Positions 51,672 through 60,558 of a stretch of DNA of 64,000 nucleotides are shown piece by piece (position 1 is the first letter of the stretch; every line of letters starts with the position of its first letter). Source of the stretch: Marinobacter sp. F4216 (GTDB taxonomy: Bacteria > Pseudomonadota > Gammaproteobacteria > Pseudomonadales > Oleiphilaceae); contig NZ_JAIOUO010000002.1 in the NCBI RefSeq assembly GCF_019931195.1, forward strand, positions 992,001-1,056,000, given 5' to 3'. Made by a program: the position numbers and the translations under genes. The notes beneath the pieces are model-generated. The model did not search any database, was not told where the DNA came from, and worked only from the letters and a program-made list of their open reading frames with translations.

Positions 51672-52829
51672 ATGCCCTCCATACAGGCAAAGCCTTGCGC
51701 CAGGCGAACCGGATCCCCTTGCGCAAAACACCTTTCCGGATTTTGCGGGCTCTGCGCCCTGCTCTTTGCGTCCGCAAGTTCTGGTGCAGACATTTCTGTT
51801 ACGGTGAGCGGCCTGCCGGACGAAGGCACGGTTGTACTGCAGGTATACGATGATGCGGACGCCTTTGGCGATTTTCGAAACCCGGCCAGGGAAGTTCGCT
51901 ACCCAATTCAGGATGCGAGGACCTTTCTGATCCCAGATACACCAGCTGGAGAAGTCGCGGTTCTGGTTTACCTGGATGAGAACAAAAACGGGGCACTCGA
52001 CAGGAATTTTATTGGCATTCCCCGCGAGCCAGTCGGGCTTTCAAACAACTACCAGCCGAAAGGCCCTCCAACGTTCCGTCAGGCCAGTTTTGCGCTGCAA
52101 GAAGCCGGCACCGCCAATCTGGATATTGAGCTATATCGGGTACTGGGGGAATTCGGGCAATGGGGTTTGGGTCTCGGCGTGATTGGTCGCAGCAGTCCCT
52201 ACGTGGGTTCAGATGCCAACGTGATTCAGCCTATCCCTGCCATCACGTACTTTGGCGAACGTCTGCAATGGATTGGGCCCGAACTGAGATTCGGCATCCT
52301 GGGTAGCGACGACCTGCGACTGGCCCTGACAGCCTCTTATCGGGTTGGCGCGTATGAAGAGAAAGACAGCCCGGTTCTGGCGGGGCTGGGTGATCGTGAC
52401 AGCACCCTGATGGCTGGCTTCGGGCTTATTTATGAATGGGCCTATGGGCTGGAGTTTAATCTGGGCTACGAACACGATGTGCTGGATCGAATTGGTGGTG
52501 GCGCCGCGTCCGCCAGTGTGTCCCGCGGCTTCCAGATTGGCAACCTGCGCCTGACACCGGAATTGGGCATTAATTGGATTAGCGCAGACCTGGCTAATCA
52601 CGATTTCGGTGTCGCAACCGGTGCGTCAAGAGCAGGCCTCAATGGCTACGATGTCGGAAACACGTTTACAACGGAAGTTGGCGTCAGGGCTTTTTATGAG
52701 ATCACCGAAAGCTGGCGCGTTGTCCTGAATCTGGGGGTGGAAGAACTGGGTGACGACATCACTGACAGCCCAATCGTGGCAGATGACCGGGTTTTAAAGG
52801 GGTTTGGCGCAGTCACTTACGCCTTCTGA
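51672..52829 (+). CDS. DUF2141-MipA/OmpV fusion, outer-membrane protein
   Basis: A 385-residue exported protein. After a signal peptide ending near SASSGA, residues about 50-145 form a DUF2141 domain (ISVTVSGLPDEGTVVLQVYDD ... VLVYLDENKNGALDRNF). From about residue 160 the protein is a MipA/OmpV-type barrel (WGLGLGVIGRSSPYVGSDANVIQPIPAITYFG) ending in a terminal aromatic strand (GFGAVTYAF). DUF2141 is usually a separate periplasmic protein. Some OmpV proteins bind the lytic transglycosylase MltA scaffold. ATG 51672 follows the VOC stop by one base. Confidence 0.82.
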   Translation: MPSIQAKPCARRTGSPCAKHLSGFCGLCALLFASASSGADISVTVSGLPDEGTVVLQVYDDADAFGDFRNPAREVRYPIQDARTFLIPDTPAGEVAVLVYLDENKNGALDRNFIGIPREPVGLSNNYQPKGPPTFRQASFALQEAGTANLDIELYRVLGEFGQWGLGLGVIGRSSPYVGSDANVIQPIPAITYFGERLQWIGPELRFGILGSDDLRLALTASYRVGAYEEKDSPVLAGLGDRDSTLMAGFGLIYEWAYGLEFNLGYEHDVLDRIGGGAASASVSRGFQIGNLRLTPELGINWISADLANHDFGVATGASRAGLNGYDVGNTFTTEVGVRAFYEITESWRVVLNLGVEELGDDITDSPIVADDRVLKGFGAVTYAF

Positions 52830-52852
52830 GGGGCAGTAATCGATTCAAAACC

Positions 52853-52879
52853 ACTCCGGCCCGAGGGGCGGGCCGGAGT
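52853..52879. terminator. bidirectional hairpin between OmpV-fusion and dadA genes
   Basis: A perfect 10-bp stem ACTCCGGCCC (52853-52862) with GGGCCGGAGT (52870-52879) and a seven-base loop. Reading the minus strand the stem is followed by GGTTTTG, which favours termination of the dadA transcript; on the plus strand the tail is CTTGG. Confidence 0.7.
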
Positions 52880-52909
52880 CTTGGTGCGAACATTCAATCC
52901 CTCAAGGGA

Positions 52910-54130
52910 TTACGCCTTTTTCTTCTCCACCTCATCAGCAATCATATGGGCGGTGATGGCAGAAAGGGTCCAGCCGAGGTGTCCGTGACCGGTGTTGTAA
53001 AACACGGTCGGCAGCTTGCCACCGCCTACCCGGGGCATCATGTTAGGCAGCATCGGGCGAAGACCTGCCCATGGAACCACCTTGCGAGTACAAACTCCGG
53101 GGAAGCATTCCTCGACCCAGCGGGTCAGCGGGCGGATTCGGTCGTCACGAATGTCGCGGTTATATCCGCTGAACTCAGCCGTTCCCGCTACCCGGAATCG
53201 ACCATCGCCAAGACGGCTGGTCACGATCTTGGTTTCGTCATCAAGCAAACTAACCGTCGGAGCCGCCTTTTTTGAAGCCTCATCATCAAGCTCGACAGTG
53301 ATCGAATAACCCTTAACCGGATAGATGTTGACGCGGTCGCCAAGCTTGGCGGCAAGTGCACGACTGCCGACACCACCGCAGATAACCACGCCATCGAAAG
53401 TATCGCGGGTCTGCTCGGTGCCATCGTGCGCGGTAATCCAGACGTTCTTTTCATCCGCGCTGACTTCAATCACATCGTGGCCGTAGTTAGTTTTCACGCC
53501 CAAGCGCTTGATGGCATCTGCAAGACCATTGGTGAACTTGTGAATGTCACCCGTAGAGTCACTCTCGGTGTAGAAGCCGCCGTAATAGGTGCCCGCCAGC
53601 GTTGGCTCAATAGAGCGCATTTCTTCCGGAGTTACCGGGCGACGCTCAAGTCCGCCCGCCGCAAGAAGTCGGGAAACATTGGCAGCGTGATCGAACCCTT
53701 CCTTATTGCGATAAATATGAAGAATGCCCTGCTTCTTGAGATCGAAATCGATGCCCTCTTCCTCTGCCCAGGCAAACAAATGATCGCGTGCCGCAATCGC
53801 AAGGCGAGCTGTTTCAGTGGTGTTCTTTTCGTACTGGGGAATGGCAGCGATGAATTCTGCAAACCAGCTCATTTTGTGCCAGGACGGCTTGGGGTTTACC
53901 AGCAACGGGGCGTCACGGCGGGACATCCACTTGATGCCTTTCATGACCGTACCCCAGTTGTTCCATACCTCGGCATTCGAGGCAGACAGCTGGCCACCGT
54001 TTGCGAAAGACGTTTCCATCGCGGCGTAGCGGTGTTTTTCGTAAACGGTAACGTCGAGCCCGCGCTTGGCGAGAGAATAAGCCGTAGTGATACCCGTGAT
54101 ACCACCACCAATAACAGCAATACGTTTCAT
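52910..54130 (-). CDS. dadA: D-amino-acid dehydrogenase (DadA-type), riboswitch-controlled
   Basis: A 406-residue FAD amino-acid dehydrogenase that oxidatively deaminates D-amino acids (D-alanine in E. coli) to oxoacids, coupled to the respiratory chain. FAD site VIGGGITGITTAYSLA, then the DadA block NGGQLSASNAEVWNNWG and YPVKGYSITVELDD; C-terminal GLRPMLPNMMPRVG and GHGHLGWTLS are typical. GGAG seven bases before ATG 54130 fixes the start over the codon four residues upstream. A tandem glycine riboswitch lies directly upstream, so the physiological substrate may be glycine or related. There is no neighbouring alanine racemase. Confidence 0.88.
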   Translation of the reverse strand: MKRIAVIGGGITGITTAYSLAKRGLDVTVYEKHRYAAMETSFANGGQLSASNAEVWNNWGTVMKGIKWMSRRDAPLLVNPKPSWHKMSWFAEFIAAIPQYEKNTTETARLAIAARDHLFAWAEEEGIDFDLKKQGILHIYRNKEGFDHAANVSRLLAAGGLERRPVTPEEMRSIEPTLAGTYYGGFYTESDSTGDIHKFTNGLADAIKRLGVKTNYGHDVIEVSADEKNVWITAHDGTEQTRDTFDGVVICGGVGSRALAAKLGDRVNIYPVKGYSITVELDDEASKKAAPTVSLLDDETKIVTSRLGDGRFRVAGTAEFSGYNRDIRDDRIRPLTRWVEECFPGVCTRKVVPWAGLRPMLPNMMPRVGGGKLPTVFYNTGHGHLGWTLSAITAHMIADEVEKKKA

Positions 54131-54189
54131 TAAAGTCTCCATGACGCGCCCAGGGTTCCCTCTCTGCCGTCCTCAAGTTAGGCAGAAAG

Positions 54190-54395
54190 CACCCCTTCCG
54201 TCACGGGACCTGAGAGATTCACGCGCCACCAATAACAGCGTGGCCCGCTTGCTCCTTCGGTGTGCCGGATGACGCAGTCGCCGGCAACTCTTCGGAAAGT
54301 TCTTCACGCGAGCGGTCCTTTTGCCTGAGAGTTTCCGGGGCAGTTGCTCCTTCGGCGCCGATCCCCTGTTTACATGGACCGATCTCTCCCGCAAG
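54190..54395 (-). ncRNA. tandem glycine riboswitch upstream of dadA
   Basis: Reading the minus strand, aptamer 1 (about 54392 to 54313) has GCGGGAGAGAT, GCCGAAGGAGCAA, ACTCTCAGGCAAAAGGACCGC; aptamer 2 (about 54310 to 54195) has CACCGAAGGAGCAAG, AATCTCTCAGGTCCC and a closing repeat. These are the conserved core elements of the glycine aptamer, occurring twice in tandem. It ends about 60 bases before dadA. Glycine riboswitches usually switch on genes for glycine breakdown. The exact outer boundaries are approximate. Confidence 0.9.
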
Positions 54396-54669
54396 CGTGC
54401 GCAGCGCCAGAGGCGCCACCAAAGGTTCGAACTTTAGCAAATAAAGGAAAAGTGAGGAACTACTGCCTGAAATATCAAATGAATTTAGGATAGGACCGAA
54501 GAGCTAGCGGATTTGGTGGATCACCACCTGCTTGCGACGAGGTAAGCACTAATCCACGTCATTGCCATATTAGAAGAATGAGACCGCTGGATCCTTACTA
54601 AACCTCATGCCGGATGTTACGACACTCGATGAAGTCTTGCTTGATGAGACTCACTACAAAGGGGAGTAA
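54396..54669. other. gap between glycine riboswitch and tRNA-Cys
   Basis: The 274 bases hold the dadA promoter side and a short inverted repeat near 54514-54527 (GGTGG ATCA CCACC). I looked here for the tRNA-Leu that follows tRNA-Cys in enterobacteria and found no cloverleaf. Confidence 0.5.
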
Positions 54670-54743
54670 TGGAGGCGCGGGTCGGAATCGAACCGGCGTA
54701 CACGGAGTTGCAGTCCGCTGCATAACCACTCTGCCACCGCGCC
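54670..54743 (-). tRNA. tRNA-Cys (GCA)
   Basis: On the minus strand a 74-base cloverleaf with encoded CCA starts GGCGCGGTGGCAGAGTGG and ends CGCGCCTCCA. The anticodon loop reads CTGCAAC with anticodon GCA. The T arm is GGTTCGAATCC. The order and strand relative to the tRNA-Gly and pgsA match the enterobacterial arrangement. Confidence 0.97.
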
Positions 54744-54843
54744 GGGGAAAAGCCTGAAGGATTTAGGCTTAGCTGCTCTCAGGTGGGCTGTGAGAGACTT
54801 GGTTGTCGCCGTTCATTTTCTACCAGCCTGGCCGGAGAAAAAT

Positions 54844-54919
54844 TGGAGCGGGAAACGAGATTCGAACTCGCGACCCCAACCTTGGCAAGGTTGTGCTCTA
54901 CCAACTGAGCTATTCCCGC
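54844..54919 (-). tRNA. tRNA-Gly (GCC)
   Basis: On the minus strand a 76-base cloverleaf with encoded CCA begins GCGGGAATAGCTCAGTTGG and ends TTCCCGCTCCA. The anticodon stem-loop ACCTTGCCAAGGT carries GCC. The gap to tRNA-Cys is 100 bases. Confidence 0.97.
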
Positions 54920-55084
54920 TCGACAACGTGGGCGTATTCTACGGATTCGGCCGAACGCGTCAACCACTTTTTTGAAGTTTTTATTCCGTCTTCGACTTTG
55001 CCTAATTTTCGTCCTGCCGGGCCGATATGAGTGCAGGAGGAATAACCACCACTCCCCCTAAAGCCATGTTAGACTTTGTTTTTC

Positions 55085-55169
55085 TCAACGGGGTGCCCGA
55101 ACTTTAAACGTAGGGCTGAGACCATACCCGCGGAACCTGATCCGGGTCATGCCGGCGAAGGGATTGAGT
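55085..55169 (+). ncRNA. TPP (THI-box) riboswitch upstream of thiBPQ
   Basis: The conserved thi-box elements occur in order: CGGGGTGCCC, then GGCTGAGACCATACCCG, GAACCTGATCCGGGTCATGCC and GGCGAAGGGA. The element ends about 65 bases before thiB. TPP binding normally reduces expression, so thiamine uptake would be repressed when thiamine is plentiful. Whether the switch acts on transcription or translation is not evident; no strong terminator is seen. Confidence 0.95.
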
Positions 55170-55233
55170 ACCGCTTTAAGGCTGAAACACGCTGTATGGT
55201 CATACCCCACCAAGTATCTGGAGGGTTTGAGGT

Positions 55234-56235
55234 ATGGTCATTCGCGCACTGAGCCTTGTTCTGGCTACGTCATTTTTATATTCGCCCACCGCTCAGACAG
55301 CTACTCTGAATATCTATACCTACCCATCCTTCGATGCAGAATGGGGGCCCGGCCCAGCCATTGAGAAAGCGTTTGAAGAAACCTGTCAGTGTGATTTGAA
55401 TTTCATTGCACTGGGCAGCAGTGGCGACATCCATCAGCGCCTTCGCCTCGAGGGCGACACCACCGAGGCGGACCTGGTGCTCGGCCTGGACACCGGGACC
55501 ATGGAGGCTGCCCGAAAAACCGGTCTGCTCGCCCCTCACAACACCGACCTTGCTCCCTTAAGTCTGCCAATTGAATGGCAGGATGAGCTGTTCGTGCCCT
55601 ATGACTGGGGTTATTTCGCCTTTGTTTACGACACAGAACAGCTGTCCGAGCCACCTCAAAGCATGGAGGAACTGGTAAACGCGCCGGAAGACCTGAAAAT
55701 CATTATCCAGGACCCGCGAACCAGCACACCGGGTTTGGGTTTGCTGCTCTGGATGCGCCACATCTACGGCGAACAGGCGCCGCAGAAGTGGCAGTTACTC
55801 AGTAATAAGATTCTCACCACCACCAAGAGCTGGAGCGATGGCTATTTTTCGCTGTTCATGAACGGTGAGGCCCCCCTGATTCTCTCCTACAGCACGTCAC
55901 CGGCCTACCATATGGCAATCGACAAGACCGATCGCTATCAGGCCGCAAAATTTCAAGAGGGCCACTACCTGCAAGTGGAGGTTGCAGCCCTGGTCGCAGC
56001 ATCGGATCAGAAGGAATTGGCGAGAGAATTCCTGGCCTTTATGCTGACCCCGGAATTTCAGTCTCATATCCCGCTCAAAAATGTCATGTATCCGGCAATC
56101 GAACTGGGCGACGCCATGCCAGAGGTCTTCGATAAACTAATCAATCCCGGCACCACACGGTATTTCCAGCCCGCCACCGTCTCCGCAAACCGGCGGGCCT
56201 GGGTGGACGAATGGCTGGATGCCATGACGCGCTGA
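55234..56235 (+). CDS. thiB: thiamine ABC transporter periplasmic binding protein
   Basis: A 333-residue binding protein (also called TbpA) for thiamine and its phosphates. A signal peptide ends near TAQTA. The start of the mature protein LNIYTYPSFDAEWGPGPAIEKAFE and the block LVLGLDTGTMEAARKTGLLAPH resemble ThiB. SYSTSPAYHMAIDKTDRYQA is the family motif in the second lobe. GGAGGGTTTGAGGT precedes ATG 55234. It opens thiBPQ under a TPP riboswitch; thiP follows after nine bases. Confidence 0.95.
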   Translation: MVIRALSLVLATSFLYSPTAQTATLNIYTYPSFDAEWGPGPAIEKAFEETCQCDLNFIALGSSGDIHQRLRLEGDTTEADLVLGLDTGTMEAARKTGLLAPHNTDLAPLSLPIEWQDELFVPYDWGYFAFVYDTEQLSEPPQSMEELVNAPEDLKIIIQDPRTSTPGLGLLLWMRHIYGEQAPQKWQLLSNKILTTTKSWSDGYFSLFMNGEAPLILSYSTSPAYHMAIDKTDRYQAAKFQEGHYLQVEVAALVAASDQKELAREFLAFMLTPEFQSHIPLKNVMYPAIELGDAMPEVFDKLINPGTTRYFQPATVSANRRAWVDEWLDAMTR

Positions 56236-56244
56236 CGCTGGCGG

Positions 56245-57912
56245 ATGCGAGCTTTGGAATTGAAAACCACCCCACCCCTGAGTAACCCTAACTGGCTTCG
56301 CTGGCCCGGTCTCATGGTGGGCGCGGGAATCCTTGTTTTGGCCTTCGGCGGCGTCGGTGCCCTGCTCTGGCAATCGCCGAACCTGCCATTGCCGGACTTA
56401 TGGCAAAGCGCCTACCTACGAAACGTCCTTCATTTCACCGTATGGCAAGCTGTGCTATCAACACTGCTCAGCATCTTGCTGGCAATCCCTGTCGCGCGAG
56501 CACTGGTCCGCCACCGCCAATTTCCGGGGCGCTCCCTTCTGCTGCGCCTGATGGAATTGAGTCTGGTCATTCCGACTATCGTGGCGGTTTCCGGCCTGGT
56601 AGGTATCTACGGCCGCCAGGGCTGGCTTACCCAGTGGCTTCAGGCAGCAGGCTTGGATGCTGGCTGGTCGCTCTACGGTCTCAACGGTATCGTTCTGGCT
56701 CACGTCTTCTTCAATGCGCCAATGGCTGCTCGCATCCTGCTCATGGCGTTTGATCGCGTACCGGCTCCCCAACGACGAATTGCCAGCCAGTTGGGTCTCG
56801 GATCCCTCTGGCTCTGGCGCGCACTGGAATGGCCCGCCATAAAAAATGTTTTGCCCGGCGTTGCCACCCTGGTTTTTACGCTATGCTTCACCAGCTTCGC
56901 AATTGTGATGACCCTCGGAGGCGGCCCCGGGGCCACCACGCTGGAAGTGGCAATCTATCAAGCATTAAGGTTCGAATTTGATTCATCCAGGGCAGCCATG
57001 CTGGCGATCGTTCAGCTGGTCATTTGTGGCACGCTCTGGTATCTCGCGCTCCATCGAGGCATGGACAGTGCCCTGGTTCCCGGGCGCCAGCTGTCCTTCG
57101 CACCAAAACGGAAGGATAGCCGGGGCATCAGCCGCTATGGAGATTCGGTGCTGATCACACTGTTCGCCAGCTTTCTCCTTTTTCCGCTGGCCTTCGTCGT
57201 GTTCAGGGGCCTTCCGGGCTTACCTGACTCCCTCCTCCCCCTGGCAGACTCGGCGTTACTGAAAGCCACGCTTCGCAGCCTGGTCATTGCTCTTCCCGCC
57301 GGCTTTGTTTCGGTCGCCGCTTCGCTGTTGATACTTGGTGGTTATCGGACCACCAGGAACCGTTGGTTGGCCCGTATGCCAGCCACGCTGGCTCATGTGC
57401 CTTTATTCATTCCACCGCTGGTACTTGGTACCGGTTTGTTTCTGGCCATTCGGCCCAAGCTGGGCATGAACGTGGAAGCGTTTGGTCTGGTTGCCCTGGT
57501 CAATGCGTTGATGGCGCTTCCATTCGTGATTCAGATTATTCGGGCTCCGCTGGATTCGATGGATGCCATGTCCCTGCGCCAGGCCGACCAACTGAATATC
57601 CGTGGCTGGTATCGCTGGCGGCTGCTGTATTGGCCCCGCCTTCGTCGCCCTCTGGGCCTTGGCATTGCCTATGGTGCAGGTCTGTCCCTGGGTGACTTTG
57701 GCGTTATAGCCCTGTTTGGAACGCCTAATGAGCCTACCATTCCGGTCTTGCTCTACCAGCAGCTGGGCAGCTACCAGATGCAAGCTGCTGCGACCACCGG
57801 CCTGTGGCTACTGGTCCTTTTACTCGGTCTGTTTTTAGTCACTGGCCTTATTACACGTTCGCCCAAAAATGTGTCCAAAACCGACCAGGCAATGGAGTCC
57901 GCCCGTGCTTGA
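56245..57912 (+). CDS. thiP: thiamine ABC transporter permease
   Basis: A 555-residue permease with two repeated six-helix halves, as expected for ThiP in which one chain forms the whole transmembrane pore. Two EAA-type loops that contact the ATPase occur (the first near QRRIASQLGLGSLWLWRALEWP, the second near LNIRGWYRWRLLYWP). ATG 56245 is close after thiB; the ribosome-binding site is weak, suggesting coupling. thiQ overlaps its end by eight bases. Confidence 0.94.
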   Translation: MRALELKTTPPLSNPNWLRWPGLMVGAGILVLAFGGVGALLWQSPNLPLPDLWQSAYLRNVLHFTVWQAVLSTLLSILLAIPVARALVRHRQFPGRSLLLRLMELSLVIPTIVAVSGLVGIYGRQGWLTQWLQAAGLDAGWSLYGLNGIVLAHVFFNAPMAARILLMAFDRVPAPQRRIASQLGLGSLWLWRALEWPAIKNVLPGVATLVFTLCFTSFAIVMTLGGGPGATTLEVAIYQALRFEFDSSRAAMLAIVQLVICGTLWYLALHRGMDSALVPGRQLSFAPKRKDSRGISRYGDSVLITLFASFLLFPLAFVVFRGLPGLPDSLLPLADSALLKATLRSLVIALPAGFVSVAASLLILGGYRTTRNRWLARMPATLAHVPLFIPPLVLGTGLFLAIRPKLGMNVEAFGLVALVNALMALPFVIQIIRAPLDSMDAMSLRQADQLNIRGWYRWRLLYWPRLRRPLGLGIAYGAGLSLGDFGVIALFGTPNEPTIPVLLYQQLGSYQMQAAATTGLWLLVLLLGLFLVTGLITRSPKNVSKTDQAMESARA

Positions 57913-58519
57913 TGTTGAGAGCATCCAGTTTGCCTACAACTCCGAGAGCCGCCTGTGGCAATTCGATTTTCGGGTCCACACGGGTGAATGCCTGGCGATA
58001 GACGGGCCAAGCGGATCCGGAAAATCAACGCTGCTGGCGTTACTTGCCGGGTTTCTCGAGCCGTCGTCCGGCGACATCCGCTGGAACAACGTCTCGATCA
58101 GCAGGCTCCAGCCCTGGGACCGCCCCATGACCAGCGTTTTCCAGGAACACAATCTGTTTGAACACCTCAATATTGAAACCAATATCGGTCTCGGCATTCA
58201 CCCGGGGCTGAAGCTGTCGGTCAAGCAGCGAAAGTCCATTGGAGAATATCTGGAACGGGTTGGGCTTTCAGGGTTGGGAACACGAATGCCGGGGGAGTTA
58301 TCTGGGGGACAGCGCCAGAGAGTGGCCATCGTACGGTCCATTCTCCGCGAACAGCCCATTCTGTTGCTGGATGAACCCATGACCGGGCTGGATATCGTCA
58401 CCCGCAGCACCGTTCGCGAGTTGCTATTGGCCCAAAAAGCGAAGGGAGTCACACTGATTCTGGCGAGCCACGATCAAGAGGACCGAACCATACTGGCAGA
58501 TAAGCAATTGAGTTTATAA
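57905..58519 (+). CDS. thiQ: thiamine ABC transporter ATPase
   Basis: A 204-residue ABC ATPase. Walker A GPSGSGKSTL, signature LSGGQRQRVAIVRS, Walker B LLLDEPMTG and the switch histidine in LASHDQED are complete. The start is GTG 57905, overlapping thiP by eight bases, with GGAG upstream; codons before it are out of context. It is shorter than the E. coli ThiQ (232) by its C-terminal end, but the core is intact. It ends the thiBPQ unit. Confidence 0.94.
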   Translation: MLDVESIQFAYNSESRLWQFDFRVHTGECLAIDGPSGSGKSTLLALLAGFLEPSSGDIRWNNVSISRLQPWDRPMTSVFQEHNLFEHLNIETNIGLGIHPGLKLSVKQRKSIGEYLERVGLSGLGTRMPGELSGGQRQRVAIVRSILREQPILLLDEPMTGLDIVTRSTVRELLLAQKAKGVTLILASHDQEDRTILADKQLSL

Positions 58520-58563
58520 GCTAGAGGAAGGACAACACTAAAACAACGGACTGAACCCAAGAC

Positions 58564-59721
58564 GTGACCAGCCATGCCAGCGATGAAAAGCCGGTGTTCG
58601 CGGCGCATAGGCCAAAACCTGGCGAAGCCGTGATATCCGGGAACTCCATGACGATTCGGGGTGACTGGACACTTGCCGATTACGCATCACTGCAACAGGA
58701 AGTTAGCCGGGCATCTCCACGGAACCCTGATCAACTGACCGTCGACATATCCGAACTGGGACACGTTGACACCGCCGGCGCGGCCCAACTCGCCTCACTT
58801 CTTGGCGCAACGCGCCTCCGAACCCTCGCAAAAACCTTACCGGAAGAGAAGTCCGCGCTTCTGGCGGCCGTATGCAAGGCGCTGGAGCAAGAGCCGACGC
58901 CTCCGGTACTGAAACTGGTCGCGCCCCTGCGCTTTTTATCTGAAGTTGGCCAGCGTACAGATAGCCTCTTCCAGTTACTCAAGGAGCTTAATGCGTTCAT
59001 TGGGCAAACACTGGCGGCTATTTTCTGGTTACTCCCCCGTCCCTGGCGCTGGCGCCTGACACCCTTTGTGTCGGCCATTCAGGACACCGGGCTAAACGCG
59101 CTGCCCATCGTAGCCTTGCTCACATTTCTGGTTGGTGCTGTTGTTGCCTTCCTTGGCGCTACCGTGCTGCAGGACTTCGGTGCGACCATTTACACCGTAA
59201 ACTTGGTGGCCTTCTCCTTCCTCCGTGAATTTGGTGTGCTTCTGGCCGCCATACTGCTCGCCGGACGCACCGCCAGTTCCTTTACGGCTCACATCGGCGC
59301 GATGAAAGTGAATCAGGAGATCGATGCGATCCGAACCCTGGGCCTGAACCCGATTGAGCTTCTGGTCATACCCAGGGTGCTGGCGATGATGGTCAGTCTG
59401 CCGATCCTCACTTTCGTCGGCATGATGGCCGGCATGGTTGGCGGTGCTGCGGTGTGCGCCCTTACGCTGGACATCTATCCCCCTCAGTTTATTGCCATCG
59501 TTGAGCGAGATATTGAGCTTCGCCATTTCCTTGTGGGACTTTCCAAAGCTCCCTTGTTTGCGTTCCTGATTGCCGTCATTGGGTGTCTGGAAGGGTTCAA
59601 GGTCAGTGGCAGCGCCCAGTCTGTGGGCGAGCACACGACATCCAGCGTGGTTCAGTCCATTTTCACGGTGATACTGTTCGACTCCATAGCCGCTTTGTTT
59701 TTTATGGAAATGGGGTGGTAA
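58564..59721 (+). CDS. STAS domain fused to MlaE-type ABC permease
   Basis: A 385-residue protein. Residues about 15-95 make a STAS fold (AVISGNSMTIRGDWTLADYASL then LTVDISELGHVDTAGAAQLASLL), normally a separate MlaB-like protein that controls the ATPase. The rest is a MlaE/YrbE permease: FLREFGVLLAAILLAGRTASSFTAHIGAMKV and EIDAIRTLGLNPIELLVIPR, with five to six membrane helices. It opens a four-gene operon for an MCE-type lipid transporter. The start is GTG 58564; the lack of a good ribosome-binding site leaves it uncertain, but the STAS domain must be included. Confidence 0.88.
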   Translation: MTSHASDEKPVFAAHRPKPGEAVISGNSMTIRGDWTLADYASLQQEVSRASPRNPDQLTVDISELGHVDTAGAAQLASLLGATRLRTLAKTLPEEKSALLAAVCKALEQEPTPPVLKLVAPLRFLSEVGQRTDSLFQLLKELNAFIGQTLAAIFWLLPRPWRWRLTPFVSAIQDTGLNALPIVALLTFLVGAVVAFLGATVLQDFGATIYTVNLVAFSFLREFGVLLAAILLAGRTASSFTAHIGAMKVNQEIDAIRTLGLNPIELLVIPRVLAMMVSLPILTFVGMMAGMVGGAAVCALTLDIYPPQFIAIVERDIELRHFLVGLSKAPLFAFLIAVIGCLEGFKVSGSAQSVGEHTTSSVVQSIFTVILFDSIAALFFMEMGW

Positions 59722-59723
59722 CC

Positions 59724-60554
59724 ATGGTCAGACATCACCATCTGGAACCCCACCCCGACTCCCTTGGCAAGACTGTTATCGAGGTGAGAAAACTGTGCAA
59801 CCGATTTGGCACTCAGGTGGTCCACGACCAGCTGGACCTGGACCTGCAAACCGGTGAAATACTCGGTGTTGTGGGCGGATCGGGAACCGGAAAAACGGTC
59901 CTGCTCCGAACCATCGTTGGTCTGAACAAACCCGCCGGAGGCCAGATTCGTCTGTTTGGTAAAAACCTCGAAGAGCTGTCCGCTGAACAACGGTCACGAG
60001 TGAAGCAGCGCGTGGGCGTTCTGTTTCAGGGTGGCGCCTTGTTTTCCTCTCTGAATTTGCAGGACAACGTGGCCGTTCCCCTGATAGAGCACGCGGGGCT
60101 TACCCGAAAAGACGCGCATCACCTCGCCCGCATGAAACTCGCGCTCACCGGCCTGCCGTCCGATGCCGCGTTAAAATTCCCGTCAGAGCTTTCAGGCGGC
60201 ATGGTCAAACGGGCAGGATTAGCGAGGGCGCTGGCCCTGGATCCTGAGATTTTGTTTTTGGACGAACCAACAGCAGGACTCGATCCCATCAGCGCGGCAG
60301 GCTTCGACGAGTTGATCGTAACGCTTCGTGACGCCCTCGGACTGACTGTTTTTCTGGTCACCCACGACCTCGATACGCTCCACTCAAGCTGCGACCGGAT
60401 TGCTGTCCTGTCCAGGAAGAAGGTCCTTGTGGCAGACCGTTTGGAAAAGGTCGCCGCCACACAGGATCCGTGGATACAAAACTATTTCAATGGCCCGAGA
60501 GGTCGCGCAGCGGCCGCCACACCAGCGGCTCATCCGGAACACGGCCAGGAGTAA
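59724..60554 (+). CDS. MlaF-type ABC ATPase of an MCE transporter
   Basis: A 276-residue ATPase. Walker A VGGSGTGKTVLLR, signature LSGGMVKRAGLARALA (the MxKR form typical of MlaF), Walker B LFLDEPTAGLDP and switch histidine LVTHDLD. A short Ala/Pro-rich C-terminal extension ends HPEHGQE. ATG 59724 is two bases past the permease stop. It is the energising unit for lipid transport between inner and outer membrane; it resembles LinL of the Sphingobium LinKLMN system. Confidence 0.93.
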   Translation: MVRHHHLEPHPDSLGKTVIEVRKLCNRFGTQVVHDQLDLDLQTGEILGVVGGSGTGKTVLLRTIVGLNKPAGGQIRLFGKNLEELSAEQRSRVKQRVGVLFQGGALFSSLNLQDNVAVPLIEHAGLTRKDAHHLARMKLALTGLPSDAALKFPSELSGGMVKRAGLARALALDPEILFLDEPTAGLDPISAAGFDELIVTLRDALGLTVFLVTHDLDTLHSSCDRIAVLSRKKVLVADRLEKVAATQDPWIQNYFNGPRGRAAAATPAAHPEHGQE

Positions 60555-60558
60555 CACC

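Noticed and set aside
51155..51829. Long upstream extension of the META lipoprotein on the minus strand
   Set aside because: It is antisense to the VOC and DUF2141-OmpV genes, and the signal peptide with lipobox begins only at 51154.
54514..54527. GGTGG-ATCA-CCACC inverted repeat as possible tRNA-Leu or attachment site remnant
   Set aside because: Too short; no cloverleaf or tRNA segment can be formed around it.
59583..59723. N-terminal extension of the MlaF-type ATPase
   Set aside because: It lies in the permease gene in another frame and adds no ABC-ATPase features.
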